A stretch of 64,000 nucleotides of DNA, taken from the NCBI RefSeq assembly GCF_001641615.1, contig NZ_LRRU01000022.1:310001-374000 (forward strand). Direction: 5' to 3'. The translations under genes were made by a program, and so were the position numbers. Source of the stretch: Pseudoalteromonas gelatinilytica (lineage in GTDB: Bacteria > Pseudomonadota > Gammaproteobacteria > Enterobacterales > Alteromonadaceae). Below are positions 7,066 to 16,846 of the stretch, piece after piece. How positions within the stretch are numbered: the first letter of the stretch is position 1; every line of letters starts with the position of its first letter. The notes under the pieces were generated by a model. The model did not search any database. It worked only from the letters and a program-made list of their open reading frames with translations, and was not told the DNA's origin.

Positions 7066-9858
7066 ATGACTTTGCTCTGGATACCCCTGTTATCCTTAAT
7101 CGGCAGTGTTATTTCATCCTGCACTTCAAAACTAACACGAAATCAAAGTACCGCTTTGACTATGTTAGCGCCTTTGATTGCCCTTGGAATTGTATTTTCG
7201 TATACCCCTGCGGTGTTTTCTGGCGAAACAATTCGCTATAGCGCGGATTGGATCCCACTTTTAAACATGCAAGTTTCGTTTCGACTTGATGGTTTGAGTT
7301 TACTGTTTTTATATATGATCTTGGGGATTGGTACCCTCGTGATCTTCTATGCACGTTACTATTTAAGTAGTAATGACTCTATGGCAAAGCTATTTTGCTA
7401 TTTAATGCTATTTATGACCGCGATGGTCGGCATTGTGATGTCGAACAACGTGATCCAGTTATGGTTTTTCTGGGAGCTAACCAGTATTAGCTCATTCTTA
7501 TTGATTAGCTACTGGTGGCACAAATCAGAAGCCAGAAAAGGCGCACGCATGGCACTTGCCATAACCGGTGCAGGCGGTCTTGCGTTGCTAGCAGGTTTAT
7601 TGCTGATTGGTGATATTGTTGGTAGTTATAACCTTGATGTAATCCTCGCAAGCAAAACCCTGATCCAGTCACATGGCTTGTATGAAGTTGCCTTGGTATT
7701 AGTGCTGTTAGGTGCGTTTACTAAATCTGCGCAATTTCCTTTTCACTTTTGGTTACCGCATGCCATGGCCGCACCTACTCCGGTTAGTGCTTATCTTCAC
7801 TCCGCAACCATGGTTAAAGCGGGTATTTTCTTATTAGCGCGTTTTTATCCAGCCCTTGCAGGCACAGACATTTGGTTTATTTTAGTAGCCATGACGGGTC
7901 TTGCGACCTTACTCGTTGGTGCTTATATCGCTTTATTTAAACATGATTTAAAAGGCTTACTAGCGTATTCAACAATCAGCCATTTAGGTTTAATTACCTT
8001 ATTACTTGGCTTAGATACTGAGCTTGCTACGGTGGCAGCTATTTTCCATATTATTAACCACGCAACGTTTAAAGCGTCGTTATTTATGGCAACGGGTATT
8101 ATTGACCATGAAACCGGCACCCGAGATATGCGTAAGCTTAATGGTATGTGGCGCTTTATGCCTTATACCGCAACGCTTGCCATGGTCGCAGCCGCAGCCA
8201 TGGCAGGGGTGCCACTATTAAATGGTTTCTTATCGAAAGAAATGTTTTTTGCTGAAACATTACACCAACAAGTATTGGGTTCTATGTCATGGTTAATTCC
8301 GGTATTAGCGACAATTGCCGGAGCGCTCTCTGTCGCCTATTCAGCGCGTTTCATTCATGATGTTTTCTTTAATGGTGACCCTGTCGACTTACCAAAGCAG
8401 CCTCATGAGCCACCGCGTTACATGCGTGTGCCAATCGAAATATTAGTGGTGCTGTGTTTATTAGTAGGTATGTTCCCTGACTTTGCTGTAAGCGATATTT
8501 TGGCTTCGGCCTCATTTGCAGTGCTAGGCAATGTTGCTCCTGAATACACGTTATCAGTGTGGCATGGCTTCAACTTACCGCTGTTAATGAGCTTCATCGC
8601 AACGTCGTGCGGTGTATTAATTTACATTCAACGTAAACATTTATTCCATTTCCAAGCGTCATTACCGACCTTAAATGCGAAGAAAGGTTTTGACCGCGGT
8701 ATGTACGGGCTAATTAAGTGGTCTCAAGAAAGAATTAATCGCATCGAAAATGGTTCATTACAGCGCTATGCGTTTGTGATGATCACTGTGGTGTTGTTGT
8801 GCGCAGGTTGGCCATTATTCGAAATGCGTCAGCTGGCGGGTGCAAATGGTTTAACGCCAATCGATTTCCATAATGCGATTGGTGCTGGTCTACTGGTGAT
8901 TGGTGCGCTTGCAACGGTTATCTGGCATCGCTCACGAATGATTTCGTTGATTATGATTTCGATTGTAGGCTTGATGGTATCGGTGGTATTTACCCGTTTC
9001 TCAGCGCCAGATTTAGCACTGACTCAGTTAACTGTAGAAGTCGTGACGGTTATCTTACTTATGTTAGCGCTGTTCTTCTTACCACAGCGCACTCCGAAAG
9101 AGTCTAGCTCATTACGTATATTGCGAGATTTAGGAATTTCATCAGCTATTGGTGTTGTTGTAGCAAGTATCTGTTATGCCTTATTAACCAGACCACTTGA
9201 GTCGATTTCTGACTTCTTTATTGCCAATGCTAAAACCGGCGGTGGTGGTACTAACGTGGTGAACGTGATCTTAGTCGATTTTAGGGGCTTTGATACCCTT
9301 GGCGAAATTACCGTACTAGGTATTGCTGCATTGGGTATTTATAAACTGCTTATCAACTTGCCACTGTTTATGCCAGCAAGTGATAGCGAAGGTCGCCCTT
9401 GGGCGCGCGAACGCCACCCAATTTTGTTAGCGAGCATTTCGCAAAGTTTATTACCACTGGCTTTATTGGTTTCTGCGTACATCTTCTTACGTGGTCACAA
9501 TTTACCTGGCGGTGGCTTTATTGCCGGTCTAGTGACTGCAATTGCGTTTATTTTACAGTACATGGCAAATGGTTCGAATTGGATTTCAGAGCGCTTTGAT
9601 GTTAACTACCGCAAGATAATCGCTTCGGGTATTGCCATTGCTTTATTAACGGGCTTAGGTAGTTGGGCATTTGATCGTCCATTCTTAAAAACATGGTTTG
9701 ATTATTTTGATATTCCGTTAGTCGGCAAGACTGAGCTTGCCAGTGCTATCGTGTTTGATTTAGGTGTGTATTTAACCGTTGTAGGTGCAACGCTGATGAT
9801 TTTAGCAAGTTTAGGAAAACTGACTGCTGATACACCCAAGCAAGAGGTAAATATTTAA
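7066..9858 (+). CDS. mrpA: Na+/H+ antiporter (Mrp/Mnh) subunits A and B fused
   Basis: 930 residues, longer than a stand-alone subunit A because an MnhB-like domain is joined at the C terminus. Residues 1-500 are the NuoL/ND5-like proton channel, with TMVKAGIFLLARFYP and LKGLLAYSTISHLGLI typical of that family. About 600-780 resemble the MbhD/MbhE (DUF4040) segments. About 790-920 match MnhB, with ERHPILLASISQSLLPLALLVSAYIFLRGHNLPGGGF split over one conserved block. The complex exchanges monovalent cations for protons at the inner membrane, supporting salt and pH tolerance. The ATG at 7066 follows AAAAGGCTCC. The stop overlaps the mrpC start by one base. Confidence 0.93.
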   Translation: MTLLWIPLLSLIGSVISSCTSKLTRNQSTALTMLAPLIALGIVFSYTPAVFSGETIRYSADWIPLLNMQVSFRLDGLSLLFLYMILGIGTLVIFYARYYLSSNDSMAKLFCYLMLFMTAMVGIVMSNNVIQLWFFWELTSISSFLLISYWWHKSEARKGARMALAITGAGGLALLAGLLLIGDIVGSYNLDVILASKTLIQSHGLYEVALVLVLLGAFTKSAQFPFHFWLPHAMAAPTPVSAYLHSATMVKAGIFLLARFYPALAGTDIWFILVAMTGLATLLVGAYIALFKHDLKGLLAYSTISHLGLITLLLGLDTELATVAAIFHIINHATFKASLFMATGIIDHETGTRDMRKLNGMWRFMPYTATLAMVAAAAMAGVPLLNGFLSKEMFFAETLHQQVLGSMSWLIPVLATIAGALSVAYSARFIHDVFFNGDPVDLPKQPHEPPRYMRVPIEILVVLCLLVGMFPDFAVSDILASASFAVLGNVAPEYTLSVWHGFNLPLLMSFIATSCGVLIYIQRKHLFHFQASLPTLNAKKGFDRGMYGLIKWSQERINRIENGSLQRYAFVMITVVLLCAGWPLFEMRQLAGANGLTPIDFHNAIGAGLLVIGALATVIWHRSRMISLIMISIVGLMVSVVFTRFSAPDLALTQLTVEVVTVILLMLALFFLPQRTPKESSSLRILRDLGISSAIGVVVASICYALLTRPLESISDFFIANAKTGGGGTNVVNVILVDFRGFDTLGEITVLGIAALGIYKLLINLPLFMPASDSEGRPWARERHPILLASISQSLLPLALLVSAYIFLRGHNLPGGGFIAGLVTAIAFILQYMANGSNWISERFDVNYRKIIASGIAIALLTGLGSWAFDRPFLKTWFDYFDIPLVGKTELASAIVFDLGVYLTVVGATLMILASLGKLTADTPKQEVNI

Positions 9859-10202
9859 TGGAAGTGTTGTACGCATCATGCGTGGGCGTGCTGGTTGCAT
9901 GCGGAATTTATTTAATTTTGAGAGCGCGAACGTTCCCGGTGGTACTGGGTTTGACCATGCTTTCTTATGCAGTAAACCTGTTTTTATTCTCATCAGGACG
10001 CTTGACCATTAATAAAGCCGCTGTATTAGGCTCTGGCAGCGAATATGCAGATCCATTACCGCAAGCGCTGGTTTTAACTGCCATTGTAATTGGTTTTGCG
10101 ATGACTGCGTTTGTGGTTATTTTAGCGATTCGCGGACGCGCAGATTTAGGGAATGACCATGTCGATGGTCATATGGTTAAGTCGTCGAAGGAGCAAAAAT
10201 GA
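9858..10202 (+). CDS. mrpC: Na+/H+ antiporter subunit C
   Basis: 114 residues with three membrane segments, homologous in family terms to NuoK. The block VVLGLTMLSYAVNLFLFSSG and the following ADPLPQALVLTAIVIGFAMTA are characteristic of MrpC/MnhC. It overlaps mrpA by one base and mrpD by four (ATGA at 10199-10202), so the operon is tightly coupled. It forms part of the membrane arm of the Mrp complex next to subunit D. Confidence 0.94.
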   Translation: MEVLYASCVGVLVACGIYLILRARTFPVVLGLTMLSYAVNLFLFSSGRLTINKAAVLGSGSEYADPLPQALVLTAIVIGFAMTAFVVILAIRGRADLGNDHVDGHMVKSSKEQK

Positions 10203-11716
10203 TACAGCATCTCGCTTCTTTACCGATTTTAATTCCTATGCTGGCTGGCGTTTTGCTATTAATGCCGCCTTGCGGAAAGAACTTACAAATTCGCCGTGTA
10301 ACCTCTGTCATTTTATCTTTGGTTACAGTCTTGGTGAGCGCCTATTTGCTGTTTTATATCAACAGTACTGCACCAATGGTTTACGCCATAGGTGATTGGT
10401 CGGCGCCATTTGGGATTGTACTTGTCGCTGACAGACTTGCGACATTATTAGTGCTGCTTACTAGCTTCTTAGGGGCGGTCGTGGTGCTTTATAGTTGTGC
10501 TGGTGATGACAAAAAAGGCAGCTTTTTTCACCCATTAGTGCACTTTTTGATTTTAGGCGTGAACGGCGCGTTTTTAACTGGCGATGTATTTAATCTATTC
10601 GTATTTTTCGAAGTGTTACTTATTGCATCCTATTCATTATTAATGCACTCAGCGGATAAACACAGCACCCGTGCTGCATTACAATACGTGATTTTAAACC
10701 TGATTGGCTCAAGCGTATTCTTAATTGCCTTAGGCGTACTATATGGTGTACTAGGTACGTTAAATATTGCTGATTTAGCACAAAAAGTCCCGCAATTGAC
10801 AGGTGATGATGTTTACCTAGCTAAAATTGGTGGCTTACTGTTAATCGTGGTATTTGCCTTAAAAGGCGCGTTATTACCTTTGCATTTATGGCTACCAAAT
10901 ACCTACGCAAATGCGATGCCGCTGGTTGCAGCCTTATTTGCCATTATGACTAAAGTCGGTGTGTACGCCATGCTTCGTATTTATACGGTGATCTTTGGTG
11001 AGAACGCGGGTGAGCTTGCTCACATGGCACAGCCTTGGTTATGGGGCCTTGCACTCGCAACCATCGTGATGGGAGCAATTGGTGTATTAGCGAGTCAAGA
11101 TTTTAGAAAGTTGATAGCCAATTTAGTGATTGTCTCTGTCGGTACATTAGTGGCACTCGTTGCAATTCAAAATGTCTCGGCAACAGCGGCACTCCTTTAT
11201 TACCTTGTGCACTCAACGGTAATTTGTGCCGCGCTATTTTTAATTGCCGATTTAATTGCACAGCAGCGTGGTAAGGTTGCGGACCGTTTAGTCGCAGGGC
11301 GTCCCGTTGCGCAGCCATTCTTACTGGGTATTTGTTTTGTTATCGCCGCACTTGCAGTGGTTGGTATGCCACCACTATCTGGTTTTGTGGGCAAAATTTG
11401 GATTCTAAAAAGCACCCTTGATAGTGAAAAAGCCATGTTATTCTGGCCAATTTATATTCTTGCCAGTCTTGCGTTATTAGTCGCAGTTTCTCGTGCTGGC
11501 ACAAGCTTATTTTGGGATCATAAACACAAAGACAGCGAAGCAATTGAGGGCAGCAAAGCACACCCTTTAAAAGTAACCGCGGTAATTGCTTTGTTGGCAT
11601 GTTCACCTTTAATGGTTGTTTTTGCCGGTTCAATTTCTGATTTTATGTTAGCAACCTCAGAGCAGTTGTTTGATATTAATACGAGCATCAATGCTGTATT
11701 ACAAGGAGGTCAATAA
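10199..11716 (+). CDS. mrpD: Na+/H+ antiporter subunit D
   Basis: 505 residues with about 14 membrane segments, in the NuoM/NuoN-like proton-translocating family. Recognisable blocks are LTGDVFNLFVFFEVLLIASYSLL (the family glutamate lies in FFEVLL), KGALLPLHLWLPNTYANA, and ALVAIQNVSATAALLYYLVHS. Together with subunit A it supplies the two antiporter-like channels of the complex. It overlaps mrpC (ATGA) and mrpE (TAATG). Confidence 0.95.
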   Translation: MIQHLASLPILIPMLAGVLLLMPPCGKNLQIRRVTSVILSLVTVLVSAYLLFYINSTAPMVYAIGDWSAPFGIVLVADRLATLLVLLTSFLGAVVVLYSCAGDDKKGSFFHPLVHFLILGVNGAFLTGDVFNLFVFFEVLLIASYSLLMHSADKHSTRAALQYVILNLIGSSVFLIALGVLYGVLGTLNIADLAQKVPQLTGDDVYLAKIGGLLLIVVFALKGALLPLHLWLPNTYANAMPLVAALFAIMTKVGVYAMLRIYTVIFGENAGELAHMAQPWLWGLALATIVMGAIGVLASQDFRKLIANLVIVSVGTLVALVAIQNVSATAALLYYLVHSTVICAALFLIADLIAQQRGKVADRLVAGRPVAQPFLLGICFVIAALAVVGMPPLSGFVGKIWILKSTLDSEKAMLFWPIYILASLALLVAVSRAGTSLFWDHKHKDSEAIEGSKAHPLKVTAVIALLACSPLMVVFAGSISDFMLATSEQLFDINTSINAVLQGGQ

Positions 11717-12252
11717 TGCGTTTAGAAGCTCGTTTTCGTTGGCTGCCGACACCTTTTCGCAGTGTTTTATTGTTTGTTGTGTGGCTGTTATTAAATAACA
11801 GTGTGTCACCGGGTCATCTGTTATTAGCCGCGTTTTTTGCCATCACTATCCCGTGGATCACCTTTCCATTTCGTGATCCGCAACCACTTATCGTGAAACC
11901 TGGTCTGGCATTTAGACACTTAATGTTAGTTCTGTACGATATTGTGACGGCTAACTTGCAAGTGGCACTGCTGATTTTAGGACCGACTAAAAAATTGCGT
12001 CCGGGTTTTGTAAAAGTGCCTTTGGATTTAAGTCATGAAATGCCAATTACAATTTTGGCAAGTACCGTGTCGTTAACGCCGGGTACTGTAAGCGCAGAGG
12101 TGTATCCTATTCCTGAGTCACTTGAAGAGGGCGAAGTTATTGAGCAGCGCTATTTATTGATTCACGTACTCGATTTAGCAGATGAGCAAGCGTTAATTAG
12201 TACTATTAAGCAGCGTTACGAAGCACCGCTTAAGGAGATTTTTCGATGCTAG
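11716..12252 (+). CDS. mrpE: Na+/H+ antiporter subunit E
   Basis: 178 residues. The N terminus has two closely spaced membrane helices (RSVLLFVVWLLLNNSVSPGHLLLAAFFAITIPW region, 15-50). It is followed by the family motif ASTVSLTPGTVSAEV, typical of MnhE. Subunit E is needed for full antiport and assembly of the complex. It overlaps mrpF by seven bases. Confidence 0.93.
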   Translation: MRLEARFRWLPTPFRSVLLFVVWLLLNNSVSPGHLLLAAFFAITIPWITFPFRDPQPLIVKPGLAFRHLMLVLYDIVTANLQVALLILGPTKKLRPGFVKVPLDLSHEMPITILASTVSLTPGTVSAEVYPIPESLEEGEVIEQRYLLIHVLDLADEQALISTIKQRYEAPLKEIFRC

Positions 12253-12515
12253 ATACCGTTTTTTTAATTGTTTATGCCATGATTGCAATCTCGTTATTGC
12301 TAAATCTATGGCGCCTAATCGTTGGTCCGTCGGTGCCAGATCGCATTTTAGCGCTTGATACTATGTTTATTAACACCATTGCTTTGATCATTCTTTATGG
12401 CATGAGCATGGGCACGGGACTTTATTTTGAAGCGGCATTATTAATTGCGATGCTAGGTTTTGTAAGTACAGTAGCGGTGTGTAAATACCTGCTACGTGGC
12501 GACATTATTGAATAA
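12246..12515 (+). CDS. mrpF: Na+/H+ antiporter subunit F
   Basis: 89 residues with three membrane helices. The block VGPSVPDRILALDTM is the MnhF/PhaF hallmark. It starts inside the end of mrpE and lies 11 bases before mrpG. It is a small accessory subunit of the membrane complex. Confidence 0.94.
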   Translation: MLDTVFLIVYAMIAISLLLNLWRLIVGPSVPDRILALDTMFINTIALIILYGMSMGTGLYFEAALLIAMLGFVSTVAVCKYLLRGDIIE

Positions 12516-12526
12516 GGTAACAGATA

Positions 12527-12856
12527 ATGAGTGAGTGGATTGTTTCAATCTTATTATTAATTGGTGGTTGCTTTATTCTGATAGGTTCAATTGGTCTTGT
12601 GAAAATGCCTGACTTTTTCATGCGTTTACATGGACCTACCAAAGCAACAACCTTAGGAATGGCATCGCTATTGATTGCTGCAATGGTGTATTTTAGTTAC
12701 ACCAATGAGGGGGTGAGCGTGAAAGAAATTCTTATTTCAATCTTTTTGCTTATCACCGCGCCTATCAGCGGCTATATGCTGATCAAATCGGCTATCCATC
12801 ATAAGCTGCGTGCTAAAGACGGCACCAAGGGCCTAGACAACATCGAAGAAGATTAA
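12527..12856 (+). CDS. mrpG: Na+/H+ antiporter subunit G
   Basis: 109 residues, last gene of the operon. The blocks IGLVKMPDFFMRLHGPTKATTLG and LLITAPISGYMLIKSA (two separate segments) mark the MnhG/PhaG family. The C-terminal tail is charged and cytoplasmic. A 141-base gap with no clear terminator hairpin separates it from truA. Confidence 0.94.
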   Translation: MSEWIVSILLLIGGCFILIGSIGLVKMPDFFMRLHGPTKATTLGMASLLIAAMVYFSYTNEGVSVKEILISIFLLITAPISGYMLIKSAIHHKLRAKDGTKGLDNIEED

Positions 12857-12932
12857 TCCCAGCTCGCACTTATCGTTAAGCGAATTGGTATGATATCTGA
12901 GCAGGCACAGTAATGTGATCGACCACGGTGGC

Positions 12933-12961
12933 TTTTATTGCGCTCGTAGATCGCATAAAAT
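12933..12961 (+). promoter_or_regulatory. Weak candidate promoter for truA
   Basis: A TAAAAT -10 (12956-12961) is followed by GCCCCG. The element 17 bases upstream (TTTTAT) is poor. It is supported mainly by resemblance to other promoters in the window with a C-rich discriminator. Confidence 0.35.
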
Positions 12962-12997
12962 GCCCCGTCATTTAGTTCAGTAGGTAAATAGGTCATT

Positions 12998-13792
12998 ATG
13001 CGAGTAGCACTTGGAGTAGAGTACAACGGCGCACGTTACAGTGGTTGGCAACGTCAATCACACGTCAATAGCGTACAACAAGAAGTAGAAACGGCGTTGT
13101 CGCGTATTTGTAATCATCCAGTTGAAATTGTTTGTGCAGGTCGCACCGATGCCGGTGTTCATGGCACCGGGCAGGTGATCCATTTTGATACGCATGCTGA
13201 GCGCGAAATGGTCGCGTTTACAATGGGTATGAACACCTTACTACCAAAAGATATTTCGATTCGTTTTGCTGAACCTGTCAGTGACGATTTTCATGCTCGT
13301 TTTAGTGCCACAGCTCGTCGCTATCGTTATGTGATTTACAATTACACCTATCGTGGCGCCATTATGAGCGAAGGTGTGACTCATTTTCATCACCCATTAG
13401 ACGAAACTAAAATGCAAGAAGCCTGTCAGTATCTAATAGGTGAGCATGATTTTACGTCTTTCAGGGCGCTACATTGCCAAGCGAATACAGCAAATCGCAC
13501 TATCCACCACTTGTCGGTAAAACGCCAAGGTGATTATGTGATCATTGATATTAAAGCGAATGCGTTTTTGCATCACATGGTTCGAAACATCACCGGCTGT
13601 TTAATGGATATAGGCTTACATAAGCATGAGCCAGTGTGGTTAAAAGAATTACTTGATCTAAAAGAACGTGCTAAAGCGAGTGCAACAGCAAAAGCGGCGG
13701 GTCTTTACTTAGTTGATGTGGATTACCCTGAACATTTTGGCATTCCTAAAACACCATTAGGGCCTTTGTTTTTACCTGATTCAGACAGTTAG
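12998..13792 (+). CDS. truA: tRNA pseudouridine(38-40) synthase
   Basis: 264 residues. TruA converts U38, U39 and U40 of the anticodon stem-loop to pseudouridine. The catalytic motif CAGRTDAGVHG is intact with Asp51. YNGARYSGWQRQ near the N terminus and FLHHMVRNITGCLMDIG near the C terminus are also family blocks. It begins a run truA-accD-folC-dedD-cvpA-purF conserved across gammaproteobacteria. Confidence 0.97.
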   Translation: MRVALGVEYNGARYSGWQRQSHVNSVQQEVETALSRICNHPVEIVCAGRTDAGVHGTGQVIHFDTHAEREMVAFTMGMNTLLPKDISIRFAEPVSDDFHARFSATARRYRYVIYNYTYRGAIMSEGVTHFHHPLDETKMQEACQYLIGEHDFTSFRALHCQANTANRTIHHLSVKRQGDYVIIDIKANAFLHHMVRNITGCLMDIGLHKHEPVWLKELLDLKERAKASATAKAAGLYLVDVDYPEHFGIPKTPLGPLFLPDSDS

Positions 13793-13950
13793 ACTTTAGT
13801 AGACTACTACTAAGACCAGTTTTTTATATCGTCTGCGGGTAATTCATGTTTTAATTGAAAAAATCTGTCTGTTTATTTGTTATCAGAAACACAAGCGAGT
13901 GTTTCCAATTAAACAGACTGCGACACAGAACAGCATTAAGAGAGTTGCAA

Positions 13951-14826
13951 ATGAGTTGGTTAGAAAAAATCTTACCTAAAACGACCAAATCGTCAGGTCG
14001 TAAAGAAATCCCTGAAGGGGTTTGGGCTAAGTGTACAGACTGTGATTCAATTTTATATAAAGCAGAATTAGAAAAAGCACTCAACGTGTGTCCTAAATGT
14101 GATCACCACATGCGTTTAGGTGGCCGTAAGCGCCTTGAAAACTTTTTAGATGATGCAGAACGTCAAGAAATTGGTGCAGAGCACGAGCCAAAAGACGTTT
14201 TAAAATTTAAAGATTCTAAAAAATACTCTGACCGTATTACCCAAGCACAAAAAGCAAGTGGCGAGAAAGACGCACTTGTTGCAATGAAGGGCCGCCTAAA
14301 AGGTATTCCTGTTGCTGCTGTTGCATTTGAATTCTCATTTATGGGTGGTTCAATGGCGTCAGTGGTTGGTGCACGCTTTGTTGAAGCTGTAGATCAGTGT
14401 TTAGAACACAATATGCCGCTTATTTGTTTCTCTGCATCAGGTGGTGCACGTATGCAAGAAGCACTTATGTCATTAATGCAAATGGCTAAAACAAGTGCTG
14501 CGCTAGCGAAAATGAGCGAAAAAGGCTTACCGTTTATTTCAGTATTAACTGATCCAACAATGGGTGGTGTATCGGCATCATTAGCAATGCTTGGTGATGT
14601 AAACGTTGCTGAACCTAAAGCGCTTATCGGTTTTGCTGGTCCTCGTGTTATCGAGCAAACAGTACGTGAAACGCTTCCTGAAGGTTTCCAACGTAGTGAA
14701 TTCTTGCTAGAGCACGGTGCAATCGACATGATTGTAGACCGTCGTGAAATGCGTGACACCCTTGCACGTATCTTAGCGAAATTTATGAACTTGCCTTCTA
14801 CTGAACAAGAGCATAGAGTAGCGTAA
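13951..14826 (+). CDS. accD: Acetyl-CoA carboxylase, carboxyltransferase beta subunit
   Basis: 291 residues from the ATG at 13951. The frame is open 32 codons further upstream, but the family N terminus is MSWLEKILPK, so the internal ATG is chosen. AccD, with AccA, transfers the carboxyl group from biotin to acetyl-CoA, giving malonyl-CoA for fatty-acid synthesis. The N-terminal zinc ribbon has cysteines 28, 31, 47 and 50. The crotonase-like core includes FMGGSMASVVGARF and SASGGARMQEALMSL. It is followed by folC after 25 bases. Confidence 0.97.
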   Translation: MSWLEKILPKTTKSSGRKEIPEGVWAKCTDCDSILYKAELEKALNVCPKCDHHMRLGGRKRLENFLDDAERQEIGAEHEPKDVLKFKDSKKYSDRITQAQKASGEKDALVAMKGRLKGIPVAAVAFEFSFMGGSMASVVGARFVEAVDQCLEHNMPLICFSASGGARMQEALMSLMQMAKTSAALAKMSEKGLPFISVLTDPTMGGVSASLAMLGDVNVAEPKALIGFAGPRVIEQTVRETLPEGFQRSEFLLEHGAIDMIVDRREMRDTLARILAKFMNLPSTEQEHRVA

Positions 14827-14851
14827 ATTTCAGCTTAACTGATTAAACGCT

Positions 14852-16117
14852 ATGACAGAAATCCTTCCTAGCCAATCATCAAGTCTTGATGATTGGCTTT
14901 GTTATTTAGAAAGTGTCCATCCTGCCAATATTGAAATGGGCTTAGAGCGCGTTGCACGCGTTGCTAACCAAGTCGGCTTACTCGATACACCTAGCAAAAT
15001 AATTTTAATTGCAGGGACTAATGGTAAAGGGACCACCGCTCGCTGTTTAGAAAGCTTATTACTTGCTCAGGGTTTTAGTGTCGGTACGTACGCATCTCCT
15101 CATCTAATTCGTTACAACGAACGCGTGCGTATTAATGGCCAAGAGCTTGATGATCAATTCCATGTTGATGCATTCGATATGCTTGAAAAAGGTCGTGGTG
15201 ACACACCGCTGACTTATTTTGAATACGGAACACTGGGCGCACTGGCTATTTTTAAACGTCACGCTGTTGATTATGTGCTGTTAGAAGTGGGTCTGGGTGG
15301 TCGTTATGACGCCACTAATATCGTAACCCCATTTGCATGCGTGATCACCACAATAGATTTAGACCATAAAGAATACTTAGGTGATACCCGTGAATTAGTG
15401 GGTTACGACAAAGCCGGTATTTTTAGACCGAATACGCCTGCCATTGTTGGCGATTTAGCGATTCCGCATACAGTGACTGATTACGGCAATGAAATTAACG
15501 CTGATATGGTGTTATCAGGCCGTGATTTTAAATTCACAGAAGACAGTGAAGGCTTTAACTGGCAGTACCAAGATAACGATTGGCGCTTAGCTAAGCCTGC
15601 TATCCCTTGTCAAAATGCTGCAACAGCGTTGACCTTATTAGCTAAACTTGAGCTATTGCCAAGTGAGCAACTAGTTCGCGATTGCCTGGAAAATTTAACC
15701 GTAGAAGGGCGCTTTCAACAGCTCAGTGAGCAGCCGCTCATTTTTACAGATGTGGCGCATAATCCTGAATCTGCTCGTTATTTGGCACGTAAATTAAGCG
15801 TGTATAAAGATCAAGGGTTTAAAATTCATGCATTAGTCGCTATGCTTGCAGATAAAGATAAAGTGTCTGCCATGTCGGCTGTCGCAAATGTAGTTGACCA
15901 ATGGTCGTTAGCAAGCTTAGATTGTTTCCGCGGAGACAAGGTTGAGAATCTTGCTAACGCACTTGCAGAAACAACATCAACAGCGCCTAGCACGCAATAT
16001 GAGAGTGTTGAAACTGCATTAGACACGTTATTACCAAATGTCGATGAAAACACGCTTGTGATTGTGTTTGGTTCATTTATAACAGTGGCTGCAGCCATCA
16101 ATTACTTTAAAAAATAG
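14852..16117 (+). CDS. folC: Folylpolyglutamate/dihydrofolate synthase
   Basis: 421 residues. FolC ligates glutamate to dihydropteroate and extends folate polyglutamate tails. The P-loop AGTNGKGTTARCLE near residue 55 and the Mur-ligase-like blocks LLEVGLGGRYDATN and DLDHKEYLGDT are intact. Standard neighbour of accD and dedD. No truncation. Confidence 0.95.
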   Translation: MTEILPSQSSSLDDWLCYLESVHPANIEMGLERVARVANQVGLLDTPSKIILIAGTNGKGTTARCLESLLLAQGFSVGTYASPHLIRYNERVRINGQELDDQFHVDAFDMLEKGRGDTPLTYFEYGTLGALAIFKRHAVDYVLLEVGLGGRYDATNIVTPFACVITTIDLDHKEYLGDTRELVGYDKAGIFRPNTPAIVGDLAIPHTVTDYGNEINADMVLSGRDFKFTEDSEGFNWQYQDNDWRLAKPAIPCQNAATALTLLAKLELLPSEQLVRDCLENLTVEGRFQQLSEQPLIFTDVAHNPESARYLARKLSVYKDQGFKIHALVAMLADKDKVSAMSAVANVVDQWSLASLDCFRGDKVENLANALAETTSTAPSTQYESVETALDTLLPNVDENTLVIVFGSFITVAAAINYFKK

Positions 16118-16128
16118 AGAGGAAATCG

Positions 16129-16785
16129 GTGAACGCAGGGTTTATTAATCGCTTAGTAGGTACCACCATTGTGGTTGTAGCGGCTATTGTCTTCATTCCA
16201 AATATTTTGGATGGTGAAAAGGTTCATTATACTGAAGGCTTTAAAGCAATTCCTGAACGTCCTGAGTTCACTACGATTGATTTACAAGAGGCGATTGATA
16301 ATAAAGTCGCCTCTGCTGAACAACCGTCACAAACGCCAGTTGAAGATATTCAAGCCAACGATGCTGAGCTTGCTGCTAATGAAACGCAACAAATCGTCGA
16401 TGATGCACCGCAAATGGTCGAAGCATCAACAGATGAGCCTGTGGTTCGTAAAACTGAGCCAAAAGTTGCAGTCCAAGAGCCGGCAAAGACCGTTGTCAAA
16501 GCTCCAGAGCCAACCCGTAAGCCAGAAGAAAACCTCACACAAATGGCTTATGTTATCCAATTGGGTAGTTTTTCTCATGCACCTAATGTGAAATCACTAC
16601 AAGAAAAACTAAAAGCGAATGGTTTCAAAACCTTTACGCGTCCAATCAAAACCCCGAACGGCACACTGACAAAAGTCTTTGTAGGTCCTTCACTTAGCAA
16701 GAAAGAGTTAGAGAGTAAGCTTCCTGAGTTAAAGCAGTTAACCAAGTTAAACGGCAAAGTCACTCAGTTTGAAATTACAAAATGA
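16129..16785 (+). CDS. dedD: SPOR-domain protein DedD
   Basis: 218 residues. The start is GTG at 16129, with AGAGAGGA just upstream. A single N-terminal membrane helix (about 5-25), a low-complexity linker rich in Glu, Pro, Ala and Val, and a C-terminal SPOR domain (from MAYVIQLGSFSHAPNVKSL to the end) give the layout of DedD. The SPOR domain binds denuded glycan at the septum. DedD helps constriction in E. coli. It sits between folC and cvpA as in other gammaproteobacteria. Confidence 0.92.
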   Translation: MNAGFINRLVGTTIVVVAAIVFIPNILDGEKVHYTEGFKAIPERPEFTTIDLQEAIDNKVASAEQPSQTPVEDIQANDAELAANETQQIVDDAPQMVEASTDEPVVRKTEPKVAVQEPAKTVVKAPEPTRKPEENLTQMAYVIQLGSFSHAPNVKSLQEKLKANGFKTFTRPIKTPNGTLTKVFVGPSLSKKELESKLPELKQLTKLNGKVTQFEITK

Positions 16786-16787
16786 TC

Positions 16788-16816
16788 TGGCAATTCTATA
16801 GGTAGTCTTATAGAAT
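16788..16816 (+). promoter_or_regulatory. Candidate promoter for cvpA-purF
   Basis: TGGCAA (16788-16793), 17-base spacer, TAGAAT (16811-16816), then the C-rich discriminator GCGCCCC. It lies about 30 bases before the cvpA start. I looked for a PurR operator (ACGCAAAC-GTTTGCGT type) and saw none. Confidence 0.45.
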
Positions 16817-16846
16817 GCGCCCCAAATTAACGACTAGTTGGTTCTT

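Noticed and set aside
13855..13950. N-terminal extension of AccD
   Set aside because: The family start and the zinc-ribbon spacing fit the ATG at 13951. The extra 32 residues have no counterpart.
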